64,000 nucleotides of DNA, taken from NCBI RefSeq assembly GCF_038050375.1, contig NZ_CP150886.1:186001-250000 (forward strand), given 5' to 3'. The notes under the pieces are model-generated. The model was not told where the DNA came from, did not search any database, and saw only the letters and a program-made list of their open reading frames with translations. How positions within the stretch are numbered: the stretch's first letter is position 1; the number at the start of each line of letters is the position of its first letter. This DNA comes from Okeanomitos corallinicola TIOX110. Lineage in GTDB: Bacteria; Cyanobacteriota; Cyanobacteriia; Cyanobacteriales; Nostocaceae. The position numbers were made by a program, and so were the translations under genes. Below, in pieces: positions 7,282 through 17,052 of the stretch.

Positions 7282-9336
7282 ATGAAAGAAGTTCTTTACC
7301 TAGAAATCCCTACTCCAGATACTAACGCAGTCCGGCAGTGGTTACAAATGGACTTTCAACCTGGATATGGAGAAAAAATTATCACTCCAGATGGTTTTCG
7401 CCTCAGAAATCCTACTGCATCTGTTAAAGAAAGCTTACCAAATGAATTATCTGTCTTTGTTTGGTCTGTACAGCGTACCACTTATTTAAAAGTATTTCGT
7501 TGGGGAAATCAACCTTTCACTAACGAAGCCTCTATTTTGCAACGTCTCACCACAGGAATTAGAAGCAGCTTTCCCCACCAATACCCAGAACCGCCAAAAA
7601 TTGATCCACAAAAATCTATTTTTACAGAATTAGAACCATACTATCCCCTAACTGTAAAGTATTTCCAGAAAATGTCTAATGGGGAATATGACCTGAAACG
7701 TGCTTATTGGTGGGAGCAAAAATGGCGGGAAGGGGTGAAAAACCCACAAAAACCTCGTCAAGTCATTTTTTATGATCAAGATAGTAAAAAGACAACAGAA
7801 AATAACTATGACATCATTTATATTGGTGGTGCTTTAGGTTCAATTCATGCCGCAATTATGGCCAGATTAGGCTATAAAGTTCTACTAGTGGAAAGAATGC
7901 CTTTTGGACGCATGAACCGGGAATGGAATATTTCCCGCGACGAAATTCAAGGTTTATTAAATTTAGGTTTGCTAACAAATGTTGAATTAGAAAGTATTAT
8001 AGCTAGGGAATATAAAGACGGGTTCAATAAATTTTTTGATGCTAATAACCCGCCTCACCTCAAAGCCAAAGTTTTACATACACCAACCGTTTTAAATATT
8101 GCTTTAGATTCAGATAAATTCTTGCAATTATGCGGGGAGAAACTCAAAGCCGCAGGTGGTGAAATTTTAGACCAGACAGATTTTATCCGTGCAGATATAA
8201 ATGAATCACAAGTTAGCGTTACTGTCAAGGATGCAAATACTGAAAAAGAACAAAAAATCACTGCTAGATTACTAATAGATGCAATGGGTACAGCTTCACC
8301 TATTGCATGGCAATTAAACGGTGGTAGAGCCTTTGATAGTGTGTGTCCCACAGTAGGAGCAGTAGTGGAAAAAGGATTTGCACCTGGTGTGTGGGATAGT
8401 CAATATGGGGATGTTCTCAACAGTCACGGAGATATTTCTAGAGGTAGACAGTTAATTTGGGAATTGTTTCCCGCCACAGATGAAGAACTGACAATTTACC
8501 TATTTCATTACCATGAAGTGAATGATAAAAATCCCGGCTCTCTCTTGGAAATGTACGAAGACTTTTTCGCAATTCTGCCAGAATATCGCCGTTGCGACAT
8601 GGATAAACTGGTGTGGAAAAAACCGACCTTTGGCTATATTCCTGGGCATTTTAGTGCTAATAGTAGCGATCGCACCGTAGCCTTTGATAGATTAATTACC
8701 ATAGGTGATGCTGCATCCCTGCAATCTCCCCTAGTCTTCACTGGTTTTGGTTCTCTCGTCCGTAATCTGGAACGGTTAACAAACCTTTTAAATACCGCCC
8801 TCAAATATGACCTTTTAAGTTTCCGACACCTGAATAAAATTCGGGCTTATCAAAGTAACGTCGCTGTCACCTGGCTATTTTCTAAAGGAATGATGGTTCC
8901 TACGGGGAAATTTATCAAACCCCAACTAATTAACGCCATGTTAAACACCTTCTTTGGGTTATTAGCAGATGAACCCCTAGAAGTAGCAGATAACTTTATT
9001 AAAGACCGCTGTGATTGGTTCACATTTAACCGTTTAGCACTCAAAGCCGCCAGTAAAAATCCTGCCTTACTATTATGGATTTGGCAACTAGCAGGTTTTA
9101 GAGATTTAGTTCGCTGGTTAGGTAACTACGTCAACTTTAGTTTTAATGCCTTCTTTAATGCTTTACTCAGCACCTGGTTTCCCTCATTTCTGAAATGGAG
9201 TCAAAATTGGTTAGAACCACGCTATCCAAGCCTATGGTTAAACCTATTGGCCACCAACTACGCCATTTTTATCGGTAAACCAAGACCACGTAATCAAGTA
9301 ATTGCCTTTAAACCCAAGTTAAGTCAAACAAATTAG
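7282..9336 (+). CDS. FAD-dependent lycopene cyclase-like protein (CruA/CruP family)
   Basis: A 684-residue flavoprotein. After a roughly 175-residue N-terminal region, residues 177-205 form a dinucleotide-binding fold (YDIIYIGGALGS ... VLLVERM). GRMNREWNISRDE (209-221) and a distal IGDAASLQSPLVFTGFGSL follow; both are signatures I associate with the CruA/CruP lycopene cyclases of cyanobacteria and green sulfur bacteria. The expected role is beta-cyclization of lycopene on the carotenoid route (CruA) or the less understood CruP role. The long N-terminus is usual for these proteins. The gene is monocistronic and convergent with the coiled-coil gene. CruA and CruP cannot be separated by eye. Confidence 0.8.
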   Translation: MKEVLYLEIPTPDTNAVRQWLQMDFQPGYGEKIITPDGFRLRNPTASVKESLPNELSVFVWSVQRTTYLKVFRWGNQPFTNEASILQRLTTGIRSSFPHQYPEPPKIDPQKSIFTELEPYYPLTVKYFQKMSNGEYDLKRAYWWEQKWREGVKNPQKPRQVIFYDQDSKKTTENNYDIIYIGGALGSIHAAIMARLGYKVLLVERMPFGRMNREWNISRDEIQGLLNLGLLTNVELESIIAREYKDGFNKFFDANNPPHLKAKVLHTPTVLNIALDSDKFLQLCGEKLKAAGGEILDQTDFIRADINESQVSVTVKDANTEKEQKITARLLIDAMGTASPIAWQLNGGRAFDSVCPTVGAVVEKGFAPGVWDSQYGDVLNSHGDISRGRQLIWELFPATDEELTIYLFHYHEVNDKNPGSLLEMYEDFFAILPEYRRCDMDKLVWKKPTFGYIPGHFSANSSDRTVAFDRLITIGDAASLQSPLVFTGFGSLVRNLERLTNLLNTALKYDLLSFRHLNKIRAYQSNVAVTWLFSKGMMVPTGKFIKPQLINAMLNTFFGLLADEPLEVADNFIKDRCDWFTFNRLALKAASKNPALLLWIWQLAGFRDLVRWLGNYVNFSFNAFFNALLSTWFPSFLKWSQNWLEPRYPSLWLNLLATNYAIFIGKPRPRNQVIAFKPKLSQTN

Positions 9337-9352
9337 TAGTAGTTAGTGGTCA

Positions 9353-10960
9353 TTAGTCATGAGACTTTTGGCCATTAACCTGAGAAGGAAAATTAGGTAA
9401 CTCCACTGAAGCAAAAGACTTCCTTCCTTTAGGTGGACGTTGGGGATAAATTAACGGCGAAGGGGATTTATGATCTAGATGATATTCACCCAAAGGCTGT
9501 AAATTGAAATCATCTACAGGTAACTCTGCCCAATAATCCTGATTTTCTGAATTTTCTGGAATTGTATCTTTTATTTCTGGAACAGAAGCATTCACAGATG
9601 ATTCATGATTTAACAGCAATGAAAACTCTGTCAGCGCAGAAATATCAAACTCATTGACAGAATTAGATTCTGTAGTTTGCGGCTGTTCCTGTTCAGGATT
9701 TAATGGTGGAGTTTCCCAATTTTCATCTCCCATTGGATAGGTATGAGTATCAGTAACTGGAGGTGGATTTGATGATTGAGGGGCAGCAAAAAACATTTCA
9801 ATCAAACTTTCCAACTGTCGGTCTAAATTGGATTCTTGAACAGGAGGAATATCTGCAACCTCACCCTGAAATTCCTTAACCTCAACCTCCGGTGTTGGTG
9901 CTGGAATATGATTTAAATCAGTTAAATCAGTTAAATCAGTTAAATCAGTTAAATCAGTTAAATTTTTAGGTGTATAAATCTGATCAGCAGCATCTGCTGA
10001 GTCAACCAATGGGCTAGGGGGCTGCATCCAAGAATTTTCCAGGTGTTGACCTACGGTGTTACAACTATCAAAAGTTGTATCTGTTTCCGCAGACCAAGGT
10101 TTAATGGGTTGGGCATGAGGAAATAAAGACCGCGCCTTTCGAGAAAATCTCGTATTTCTACTGGTGACATCATAGGGATGGTAGGCTGTGTCATCTAGGA
10201 TGTCATAGTTGGGAACAGTAGTCTCCAGACATTTTTCCAGTGCAGCTTTAAACTGTAAAGTCTGACGTTGTTGACGAATTAACCGAGTCCGTAATTCCCG
10301 ACAGGTATTTTCTGAATGTAATAAATCTTGAGATTGTTCACCATATTTAGTTTGTAACAGAGTGCATTCCCTTTCTAACTGGGCTACACGTTCTTGGCTA
10401 ATCTGCAACTGTGACTTGTGGGTGTTAATAAAAATTTCCTGACTCTGCACAGTTTGCACAGATGTTTCTAGCTGTTGGAACAGAGATTGTATTTGTGCTT
10501 GGGAAGTAGCTAACTCCTGAGCTTGCTGATTTAGTATAGATTCAGTTACACTGGAGCGTTTTTTTTGCCAATGTAAAATTTTTTCTGCCTCAGCTAGTTC
10601 TTGTTTTAACTGCTCCACTTGAGCATACAAATTAGTATTAGCTGTTTGTAACTCCTCGTTTAATATCAGCAACTTCTGAAATTCTGAATCTACCTGAATT
10701 TGTTTTTCAATATCAGGTTCTGCAATCCAGTCTTGTTGAGCTTTATTTTGCACATCGTTGGTTGCAGAAGATTCACACTGCGGCGGTTCTTCATAGACAT
10801 CTGTTGCTGGGTTCAGGAGTGGTAAATTACTCACAGCCATATTTTCATCATTTAAAACAGAGTAAAAGGGACAATTCGCCTGTTCTGGACTCGGCGAATT
10901 TGCAGAATTTATCGTTTCTCTTGCTGTGCCGTTGTTTGAGGTGTCAGCTATATTCATCAC
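9353..10960 (-). CDS. Coiled-coil protein of unknown function
   Basis: A 535-residue acidic, Gln/Glu-rich protein. Residues about 85-245 form a long coiled coil (QKLLILNEELQTANTNLYAQ and the following heptads). Further on are low-complexity regions rich in Pro, Asp, Thr and Ser. A TDL tripeptide is repeated five times, coded by five identical 9-base units at 9915-9959. The C-terminus contains QRPPKGRKSFASVELPNFPS. I recall similar proteins in filamentous cyanobacteria without assigned function. No signal peptide or membrane span is seen. A structural or scaffolding role is likely, but that is inference. Confidence 0.8.
   Translation of the reverse strand: MMNIADTSNNGTARETINSANSPSPEQANCPFYSVLNDENMAVSNLPLLNPATDVYEEPPQCESSATNDVQNKAQQDWIAEPDIEKQIQVDSEFQKLLILNEELQTANTNLYAQVEQLKQELAEAEKILHWQKKRSSVTESILNQQAQELATSQAQIQSLFQQLETSVQTVQSQEIFINTHKSQLQISQERVAQLERECTLLQTKYGEQSQDLLHSENTCRELRTRLIRQQRQTLQFKAALEKCLETTVPNYDILDDTAYHPYDVTSRNTRFSRKARSLFPHAQPIKPWSAETDTTFDSCNTVGQHLENSWMQPPSPLVDSADAADQIYTPKNLTDLTDLTDLTDLTDLNHIPAPTPEVEVKEFQGEVADIPPVQESNLDRQLESLIEMFFAAPQSSNPPPVTDTHTYPMGDENWETPPLNPEQEQPQTTESNSVNEFDISALTEFSLLLNHESSVNASVPEIKDTIPENSENQDYWAELPVDDFNLQPLGEYHLDHKSPSPLIYPQRPPKGRKSFASVELPNFPSQVNGQKSHD
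9915..9959 (-). repeat. Five exact 9-base tandem repeats coding TDL
   Basis: The unit AAATCAGTT occurs five times with no substitutions, inside the coiled-coil protein gene. The reading frame is kept, giving a Thr-Asp-Leu array. The lack of synonymous changes points to recent or ongoing slippage. Confidence 0.95.
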
Positions 10961-11418
10961 TCTTGACCCACCTGCTTAAAAATATTCAACAAAGCTCATG
11001 CCAGGATTGCTGATCCAGTATGTTTAACTACGAGGTAATTTATATTCCCTCTAGAAGCCAAGTTTAACTCTCTTTCAGCATGACTGGCTAGTGTAGAAAA
11101 GCTGCTTATACCAGAGATAAAAGCCAGAAAGCTCTAACCTTGAAAGAATCTGAGTCTTTATTACCTCTGATTTTTTGTTGCTTGCGTCTTTGTCTTTTAT
11201 TATGATGTAGTCTTTTTTCTGATCTGGGGTAGAGGGTGTGAACCTACTTGACGTTTATCAAAGATTAACCCAAGTCATCAAAATAGTATTATGATCCTGT
11301 TCCCATATTTTGAGCCACTGCCATGAGATAGAGATAATTGGCTATAAAGGTATTAAATTTTACAAGATAGCCAGAGGGCAGGAGACGGAAGTGCTTTGAT
11401 TTTGAATTTTGACTTGAT
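10961..11418. other. Intergenic region, no gene seen
   Basis: This 458-base stretch between two minus-strand genes must contain the promoter of the coiled-coil gene and any terminator of the 11419-12957 gene. No open frame with protein-like character, tRNA or strong hairpin was recognised. Confidence 0.6.
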
Positions 11419-12957
11419 TTAGGGTAGCCAGTGAGGATGAAACCCAATCAGGGGTAATTGTTCTGGCTTGATTTCCAGTTCTGCTTGATCTCCACTGGGT
11501 AACAAAGGCATTAACCACAGACTGCTGGTGGCAATTGGCGCTCCATCATCAGTTTTTAAGAAGTTAGCTGGTAATTTTGTATTATCTTCTATTTCCACTA
11601 TCTGATCAAACAAGATACCTAAACCGTCCGGTGCTAAACTCATTTGTACATTTCTTTGGGCAGGAGGCAACATTAACAATGGTTTTTGTTCCAGGGTTTT
11701 GAGATTAATTGCGACTAAATAAGGCTGTTCTATGTATTGTTCTTGTGATACCAGTTGTGTTAACAAGCAATAGATAGTTGGTGAAGCAGGATCAAAATGA
11801 CAACCAAGGATTGAACCTGTAGTTTTTAAGAGTTGTTTTTGCGTTCCTTGATTGGTCACCAAAAATAAATCTCTGGTGTAGTCAGTGTTAAATTTGACCA
11901 TTGCCGCTTGAGAACCATTTTTAGCAAAGGCTTGAACTAAGCCAAATTGCGGCAGAAAATCCAGAGGTTTGCTGGTATCTCCTTCTAAGGATATAATTGC
12001 TGTTCCTTGTCCTTGGGCAACTGCTACCGCTTTACTATCAGGTGTGATCAGAAAGTCTCCTCCTGGTTGGCTTTGTAAGCGGTTGGCCGTGGGTTTTTCT
12101 CTGTTGCTATTCTCAGCCATTGATATATACCAGAGTCCAAAATCCCCAGGATTATCTCTTTTTCCCCTTTGAATAACTATTGTTTGTCCATCGGGGGATA
12201 GGTCAAATTTCAGGTTTTGATAGTCTTTATTATCTAAAATTAGGTCAATTTTTCCTGGTGATTCTGGTTCTTTATCTGTGTTGTAAGTAATACCTGTGGT
12301 GACTGTGTATATTTGGGCTGAAAGCAGGTCAGGATTTTGGGAAGAACGAGCAGAAAATATGATTTTCTCTCCATTGGGAAATGGTTCAAAATCCATCACA
12401 ATCAAATCTTTGGGTGTCAGTACCTTTTTTTCTTCTTTGGTGAGGTTGTAGAGTACCAACTTGCCTTGATATTCTTCATCTGCTCCTATGTAAGTAAGAG
12501 CGCGGTTTCTGCTACTGAAGTTACCTATAAACGGCTGTATTTCTCTCTTTTTTGATTCTGTTTCCGAAAATTTGTCTCTTGCTCCCTGCAAGGTTACTGT
12601 ATATTCTGTACCATAGGGTGCTGGAGCTACTAGGGTATAAACCATTCTGCGTCCTGCCCAACTAATTTTACCTGGTAGCACTGGGCAATCTTGGAAGTTT
12701 TCTGTTTCTTGTTTGTTCTCTACAGGACATACTTTTAAATTTTCTTCTACGCTTTTAGTGTCCATAGGACGGCTAAAGGTCAGACTAAAAGCTGTATCCT
12801 CAGCGCCGATGCGTTTATTTTCCCAGGTAAAATTGCGAACTATAGGTCTGACTGCATCACCTTGCCAGATCATCAAACTAATCAGTATGCTCAGGAAGAG
12901 CATCATGGCGATCGCCACACGATCTAATGCTTGAAAAGATTTATATGATTTGATCAT
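11419..12957 (-). CDS. Membrane-anchored protein with Ig-like and WD40/TolB-type propeller regions
   Basis: A 512-residue protein with one N-terminal membrane segment (about 15-32, IAMMLFLSILISLMIW) and the rest outside the cytoplasm. Residues about 40-145 resemble a bacterial Ig-like (Big_5) domain: FTWENKRIGAEDTAFSLTFS and YTLVAPAPYGTEYTVTLQG. Residues about 155-500 carry repeating blades (FDLSPDGQTIVIQRGK, FLITPDSKAVAVA, LAPDGLGILFD), typical of TolB/WD40-like beta-propellers. Function is unknown; a periplasmic binding or envelope role is inferred. It is followed by the TIGR03943-type gene region upstream on the same strand, separated by a short tandem repeat. Confidence 0.8.
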   Translation of the reverse strand: MIKSYKSFQALDRVAIAMMLFLSILISLMIWQGDAVRPIVRNFTWENKRIGAEDTAFSLTFSRPMDTKSVEENLKVCPVENKQETENFQDCPVLPGKISWAGRRMVYTLVAPAPYGTEYTVTLQGARDKFSETESKKREIQPFIGNFSSRNRALTYIGADEEYQGKLVLYNLTKEEKKVLTPKDLIVMDFEPFPNGEKIIFSARSSQNPDLLSAQIYTVTTGITYNTDKEPESPGKIDLILDNKDYQNLKFDLSPDGQTIVIQRGKRDNPGDFGLWYISMAENSNREKPTANRLQSQPGGDFLITPDSKAVAVAQGQGTAIISLEGDTSKPLDFLPQFGLVQAFAKNGSQAAMVKFNTDYTRDLFLVTNQGTQKQLLKTTGSILGCHFDPASPTIYCLLTQLVSQEQYIEQPYLVAINLKTLEQKPLLMLPPAQRNVQMSLAPDGLGILFDQIVEIEDNTKLPANFLKTDDGAPIATSSLWLMPLLPSGDQAELEIKPEQLPLIGFHPHWLP

Positions 12958-12986
12958 TAGTTATTAGTTATTAGTTATTAGTCATT
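12957..12986. repeat. Tandem heptamer repeat (STRR type)
   Basis: Four near-identical copies of TTAGTTA/TTATTAG between two minus-strand genes. Heptameric STRR repeats are known from heterocyst-forming cyanobacteria. Similar runs lie at 35967-35993 in this window. Confidence 0.8.
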
Positions 12987-13017
12987 GGGTTATTCATCCT
13001 TCACATCTCCCTACTTC

Positions 13018-13794
13018 CTAATAACTGTAGGGATTTTTGGGTTGGGGAATTTCTTGCAGGGATGTAGCCTTAATAGTGAGTTGACGTTTATTGGCTACAT
13101 TTTCTGTAATCATCTGTCCTTCCACTTCCAACCAGCTATCTGGTGGGTACTTATCTCGACTATCTGGTAGTTGAACAGGTAAACCTACAGGATAGGCATC
13201 CGCAGCGCAACAAGTAATTACAAATCTTGCCAATACTAAATGTTCTTGATCTAATTCTGGGGGATGGATCACAAATCCTTGGACTTTAACTTTTTTACCT
13301 GCATGATCATCAGGTTCTGGATAAACATTCAATGTGCGTATCCAATCTATAAGCGATCGCTCCTCTGGGCGAACAGTAGCACGAAATGATTGAGGTTGGG
13401 AGCGAGTTGCCCCTAGTAAATCGGTGACACCTCTTTCCAAAGCTGTCTGAGAGGCAAAAACGCGAGGGGTGATCATAAGTCCTAAAATAGCGGTTGTTAG
13501 CAATAAAGCACTACTCCAACCAGGGGGAAATATATTGATATGCTGTTGATTATCGGGTGGTTGATCACGACGGCGATGTTTCCACACCTGCACACCTTTT
13601 AAAAAACCAATGATCAGCAAACCAGTACCACCGGAAATTACTAACCAAAAGTAATCCGGGTGAATCAATAAATTGAGTTTACCTGTTAGCCAGTATTTGA
13701 GCATCACAACTCCCCAAGCTGTAATTGCTGCCACATCTAGCCAAGAAAGTAATTTATGTTTAATTTTTGATTGTGTATTTTTAATGGAAGCCAT
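13018..13794 (-). CDS. TIGR03943/DUF1980-type membrane protein (YcgQ-like)
   Basis: A 258-residue protein with two N-terminal membrane segments (about 18-37 and 46-64), a third near 93-113, and a soluble C-terminal domain. The latter holds KVKVQGFVIHPP and the family-typical FVITCCAADAYPVGLPVQ, then DSWLEVEGQM. Proteins of this type occur next to YraQ/YcgR-like permeases, and such a permease gene lies 81 bases upstream, so the two very likely form a membrane complex. The cysteine pair in CCAADA could bind metal. The substrate is unknown; a metal or redox link has been suggested for such pairs elsewhere, but nothing here proves it. Confidence 0.88.
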   Translation of the reverse strand: MASIKNTQSKIKHKLLSWLDVAAITAWGVVMLKYWLTGKLNLLIHPDYFWLVISGGTGLLIIGFLKGVQVWKHRRRDQPPDNQQHINIFPPGWSSALLLTTAILGLMITPRVFASQTALERGVTDLLGATRSQPQSFRATVRPEERSLIDWIRTLNVYPEPDDHAGKKVKVQGFVIHPPELDQEHLVLARFVITCCAADAYPVGLPVQLPDSRDKYPPDSWLEVEGQMITENVANKRQLTIKATSLQEIPQPKNPYSY

Positions 13795-13875
13795 GATTGA
13801 TTAAGTGATTAGATATTTTGTAAGTTGTCAGTTATTAGTAACTGTAAATTATTCACGGCTGACAACCTACAGGTG

Positions 13876-14934
13876 TTACATAACGTGCAAGTTTAAGAAA
13901 AGGGTAGATAAGAATGCCAACTGTCCAGCTAAAGCAAATAGATAAAACAAGGCCTTGGGTTTAAAGATTGATAACATCAAACCTACACCCTTAATATCAA
14001 TCATCGGACCAAATACAAGAAATGCTAGTAAAGAACCACTGGTAAAAGTTGAAGCGAAAGAGAGAGCAAAGAAAGAATCAACAGTGGAACAGATTGATAC
14101 TACTGCGGCTAGTACCAACATAGCCAGAATTGATGTCACAGGACTAGCTCCCAAACTGAGAATTAATTCACGGGGTGCTAACACTTGAATTGAGGCGGCG
14201 ATTGCGCTACCTATAATCATTACTCCTCCTAATTCCCGTAATTCTTGAACTACATTATCTAAGACTAGGAGAAGTTTATCTTTGATAGTTTTATTTGCAT
14301 TAACCGGTGTGACATTACTCTGGTTATATGTTGCACCTATTCTTGTAGATATACCTGCCTTACCGCCAAGAATGTAATTTCCTGATTGCAAAATATTCAC
14401 AGTTGGCTCTTGTTCTACCAGTGGGCGTTTTTTCGTTCGTTTTGTTTCTGGTGTAGGCGGGGGATTAAATTTAAGATAACGAACAATTGTAGGTTGCAAG
14501 TAAGGACTTAAATCTTTTTGAAAACTGAATACAAAACCAATAGTAGTAGCAATTATCAGGGATAGTAAGACTCTCAAAACTACTATTTCCGGTTGATCTC
14601 GGAATGCTGTCCAAGTTGCCCAAATGACAATGGGGTTAATTGTTGGTGCTGCTAGTAAAAATCCAATTGCTACTGGTGTGGGTACTCCCTGCATCAATAA
14701 TCTTCGTGCCACAGGTACATTACCACACTCACATACAGGAAACAAAAACCCAATCATACTACCCACTAATGCTCCCAGTAGTGGATTTCTGGGCATCATT
14801 TCTACCAATTTGCGTTCATCAACGAAAAACAAGAGCAAACTGGAAAATAATACACCTAGCAGTAAAAAAGGCATCGCCTCGACTAGCAGACTCAGAAATA
14901 TAGTGAAACCATTGTTCAGTTGATTTATCATCAT
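13876..14934 (-). CDS. YraQ/UPF0718 family permease
   Basis: A 352-residue integral membrane protein with about eight hydrophobic segments. It carries the family signature FPVCECGNVPVARRLL (about 66-81) in the first half and a matching segment in the second half (SICSTVDSFFALSFAST), as in the duplicated DUF318/UPF0718 permeases. A charged cytoplasmic loop of about 75 residues (PPPTPETKRTKKRP onward) lies in the middle. It precedes the TIGR03943 gene by 81 bases on the same strand, the usual partner order. The substrate is unknown. Confidence 0.9.
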   Translation of the reverse strand: MMINQLNNGFTIFLSLLVEAMPFLLLGVLFSSLLLFFVDERKLVEMMPRNPLLGALVGSMIGFLFPVCECGNVPVARRLLMQGVPTPVAIGFLLAAPTINPIVIWATWTAFRDQPEIVVLRVLLSLIIATTIGFVFSFQKDLSPYLQPTIVRYLKFNPPPTPETKRTKKRPLVEQEPTVNILQSGNYILGGKAGISTRIGATYNQSNVTPVNANKTIKDKLLLVLDNVVQELRELGGVMIIGSAIAASIQVLAPRELILSLGASPVTSILAMLVLAAVVSICSTVDSFFALSFASTFTSGSLLAFLVFGPMIDIKGVGLMLSIFKPKALFYLFALAGQLAFLSTLFLNLHVM

Positions 14935-15890
14935 GTCGCAGTCAAAAGCGGTTTTGAATTTGAGGGTTATGGCTAGTCATTTTATCTAAACCAGAATCAT
15001 AAACAGGGCTAGAAAAGTAAATACTATTATGCCTCAGATAAATTGATCCCACAGATACTGAGGATGGTTTAGCTCAATCACCTGTAGGATGATAAGTTAC
15101 TTCACTTTCTCCTTTTTTTCAACCTATTCTTAAATTTCTGCCCATGTTTGGGGATCATTCTCAATACCGTAACTACTTATTAAAGCGATAGCAGGATAGT
15201 ACCTGGTTATTTTAGGCATTATCAGGAATAAAACCAATAGTCAATTGACCATCCTTCATCACCACTTAATACTCTTTGTTTTAGCTAGGAGATGAACTTA
15301 ACTATCTGCATCATTCCTGTTAATCATACCCCAAGTGTATAAATTTATTCATTTCCTATAAGTACATGAATGCTTGGATAATGTTTACACTGCACATTAT
15401 TTAAGTATCTATACTTAAAACCACTGGTAGTTTAACTCTAGATACCTCAATATTTAGAAAATTAATTAATAGGTAAATTTTTCCAACCTGATTAATACTT
15501 AATTTTTATTTTGATTGTTACTAGAGTCAATCGTAGTTTACTATCAGTAACCGAAAAATTAAGTATATTTATATATCTATGGATTACGCAAAATATAATC
15601 AAAGGATTGGCAACTGCCGTACTGCACCAGATACAAGTATCAGTAATTCAGTGAATTAAAATGTATTGGTATGTATTTTATTTAAGTAATGATACGGTCT
15701 AAATATAAATTATTTATGAATTATTTATGAATTAATAAAATTATCAATATTTTCTCTGAATTATTGATAAAAGCCATAAAACCGCATATTTCCTGATTAC
15801 AAATATCAACTCAATTCTAGATAATAAATATTAATTACACAGTAATAACTGAGTAAATAATTCACTTATACTAAATATTGGGGACATTGA
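14935..15890. other. Long AT-rich divergent intergenic region
   Basis: 956 bases between the minus-strand permease and the plus-strand PEP-CTERM gene. No open frame of quality is seen. The visible structure is an 8+8 inverted repeat at 15401-15418 and a duplicated ATTATTTATGA around 15709-15732. The last 300 bases are very AT-rich and probably hold the promoter and leader of the PEP-CTERM gene. Confidence 0.6.
15401..15418. promoter_or_regulatory. Palindrome TTAAGTAT-CT-ATACTTAA
   Basis: A perfect 8-base inverted repeat with a two-base spacer, in the middle of the divergent intergenic region. This is the size of a dimeric repressor or activator site. The regulator is unknown, and a chance palindrome in AT-rich DNA is possible. 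Confidence 0.35.
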
Positions 15891-16697
15891 ATGAAAATTA
15901 AGAATGCTTTGATTTCTATCAGTTTACTGTTTGCTGGTGTTGCAGTTAATACAAATTCTGCTCAAGCCGCAGGTTTTGTGAGCAACATAACTTATACAGA
16001 TCCTACTAACGATGTAACATTGAATTCCATTACCCAAAATGGGACAACATTCAATGATTTCTCTTTTGTAAACAGAACTATTATCCAGTACAATACACCA
16101 AGGACAGATGATTCCAACAGTGGTGCCGCTAGTACAGATAGAGGTGATAATGTCTATACACCAGAATTACCTGAAGAAACTCCTGCCGCTGAAGCCATCA
16201 CAGCATTTTTAGGAACTGATAACTTAAATAATATTATTGATACTGAAGATGTTGGCTCTTTCATACTTGACGTATTCTTTGATAGGGAGATCGTACAAGA
16301 TAACTCAGGATTAGATAGTCTGTTTTTCTGGGAACGGGGGATGAATAGTGATCTGGGTATTCAAGCCTTGGATGCTAGTGGAAATGTAATTGGTGATTTC
16401 AAAAGAATTACAGAAACACGCATTGGTAGTAACTATGCTGGTTTCCAAATTAATACTTCAGAAATTGATGAACCTCAAAGTGTTGGTGCTTGGGGTGTAA
16501 ATCTTAACGAATTGGGAGTTGGTAGATTAAGTGGTTTACGACTCACGGCTGATGAGACTTTTAATGGTCCCGATTTTAAGTTGATTGCTAGAAGCGGAAA
16601 CACAGCCACAGTACCTGAACCAACTACTATTTTAGGTTTAGGTGCAGTAGCAGCAATGACTTTTCTTCGTCGTCGTCAAAGAATGTTGCAAAAGTAA
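15891..16697 (+). CDS. PEP-CTERM sorting-domain exported protein
   Basis: A 268-residue protein with an N-terminal signal peptide (cleavage likely after NSAQA, about residue 26). The C-terminal PEP-CTERM tripartite signal is VPEPTTILGLGAVAAMTFL followed by RRRQR. Such proteins are exported and processed by an exosortase, ending on the outer surface or in the matrix. The central 200 residues are acidic, low in Lys, and resemble no family I know. No exosortase gene is in the window. Two other PEP-CTERM genes lie at 47131 and 60842. Confidence 0.92.
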   Translation: MKIKNALISISLLFAGVAVNTNSAQAAGFVSNITYTDPTNDVTLNSITQNGTTFNDFSFVNRTIIQYNTPRTDDSNSGAASTDRGDNVYTPELPEETPAAEAITAFLGTDNLNNIIDTEDVGSFILDVFFDREIVQDNSGLDSLFFWERGMNSDLGIQALDASGNVIGDFKRITETRIGSNYAGFQINTSEIDEPQSVGAWGVNLNELGVGRLSGLRLTADETFNGPDFKLIARSGNTATVPEPTTILGLGAVAAMTFLRRRQRMLQK

Positions 16698-17052
16698 TTG
16701 AAATCTGCCGATCATCATTGGTAATAGTACATTTCCTGATTTTTGAAGATTAGGGAGTAAAATAACTACCTACCAGCCCTGACAAACTGAAAGTTGGGGT
16801 AATTTTTTATTTTTTTCCAGCCTGTCCCTTAATGTGTTCGCGCATTGCTATAGAAAGGATTAGTGAAGAATTCTTAGCGATGCTGGAGTTAGATTTGATG
16901 GAATTTCAAGAAAGGTTTTGGTGATTTTATTATCAGTTAAATCGTTGCTTATGGCTGTAAATTGCTATTTAAGGAGTTGAAAAAGGCTGTGGTTAATCAA
17001 TAGCTGATTATCCTTAGAAAAGCTCAGTTTTGGGTTCAGCCTTTGAGGTAAA
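16698..17052. other. Intergenic region with a 30-codon open frame of doubtful meaning
   Basis: 355 bases between two plus-strand genes. A short frame at 16832-16924 encodes a 30-residue peptide ending LDLMEFQERFW. This faintly recalls the N-terminus of IS1595-type transposases, so a degraded element is conceivable but unsupported. A stretch after the PEP-CTERM gene ends in a T-rich run (16801-16817). Nothing else was recognised. Confidence 0.4.

Noticed and set aside
16832-16924. 30-codon frame ending LDLMEFQERFW as an IS1595 transposase remnant
   Set aside because: Similarity is only a few residues recalled from memory, with no inverted repeats or further transposase sequence nearby.
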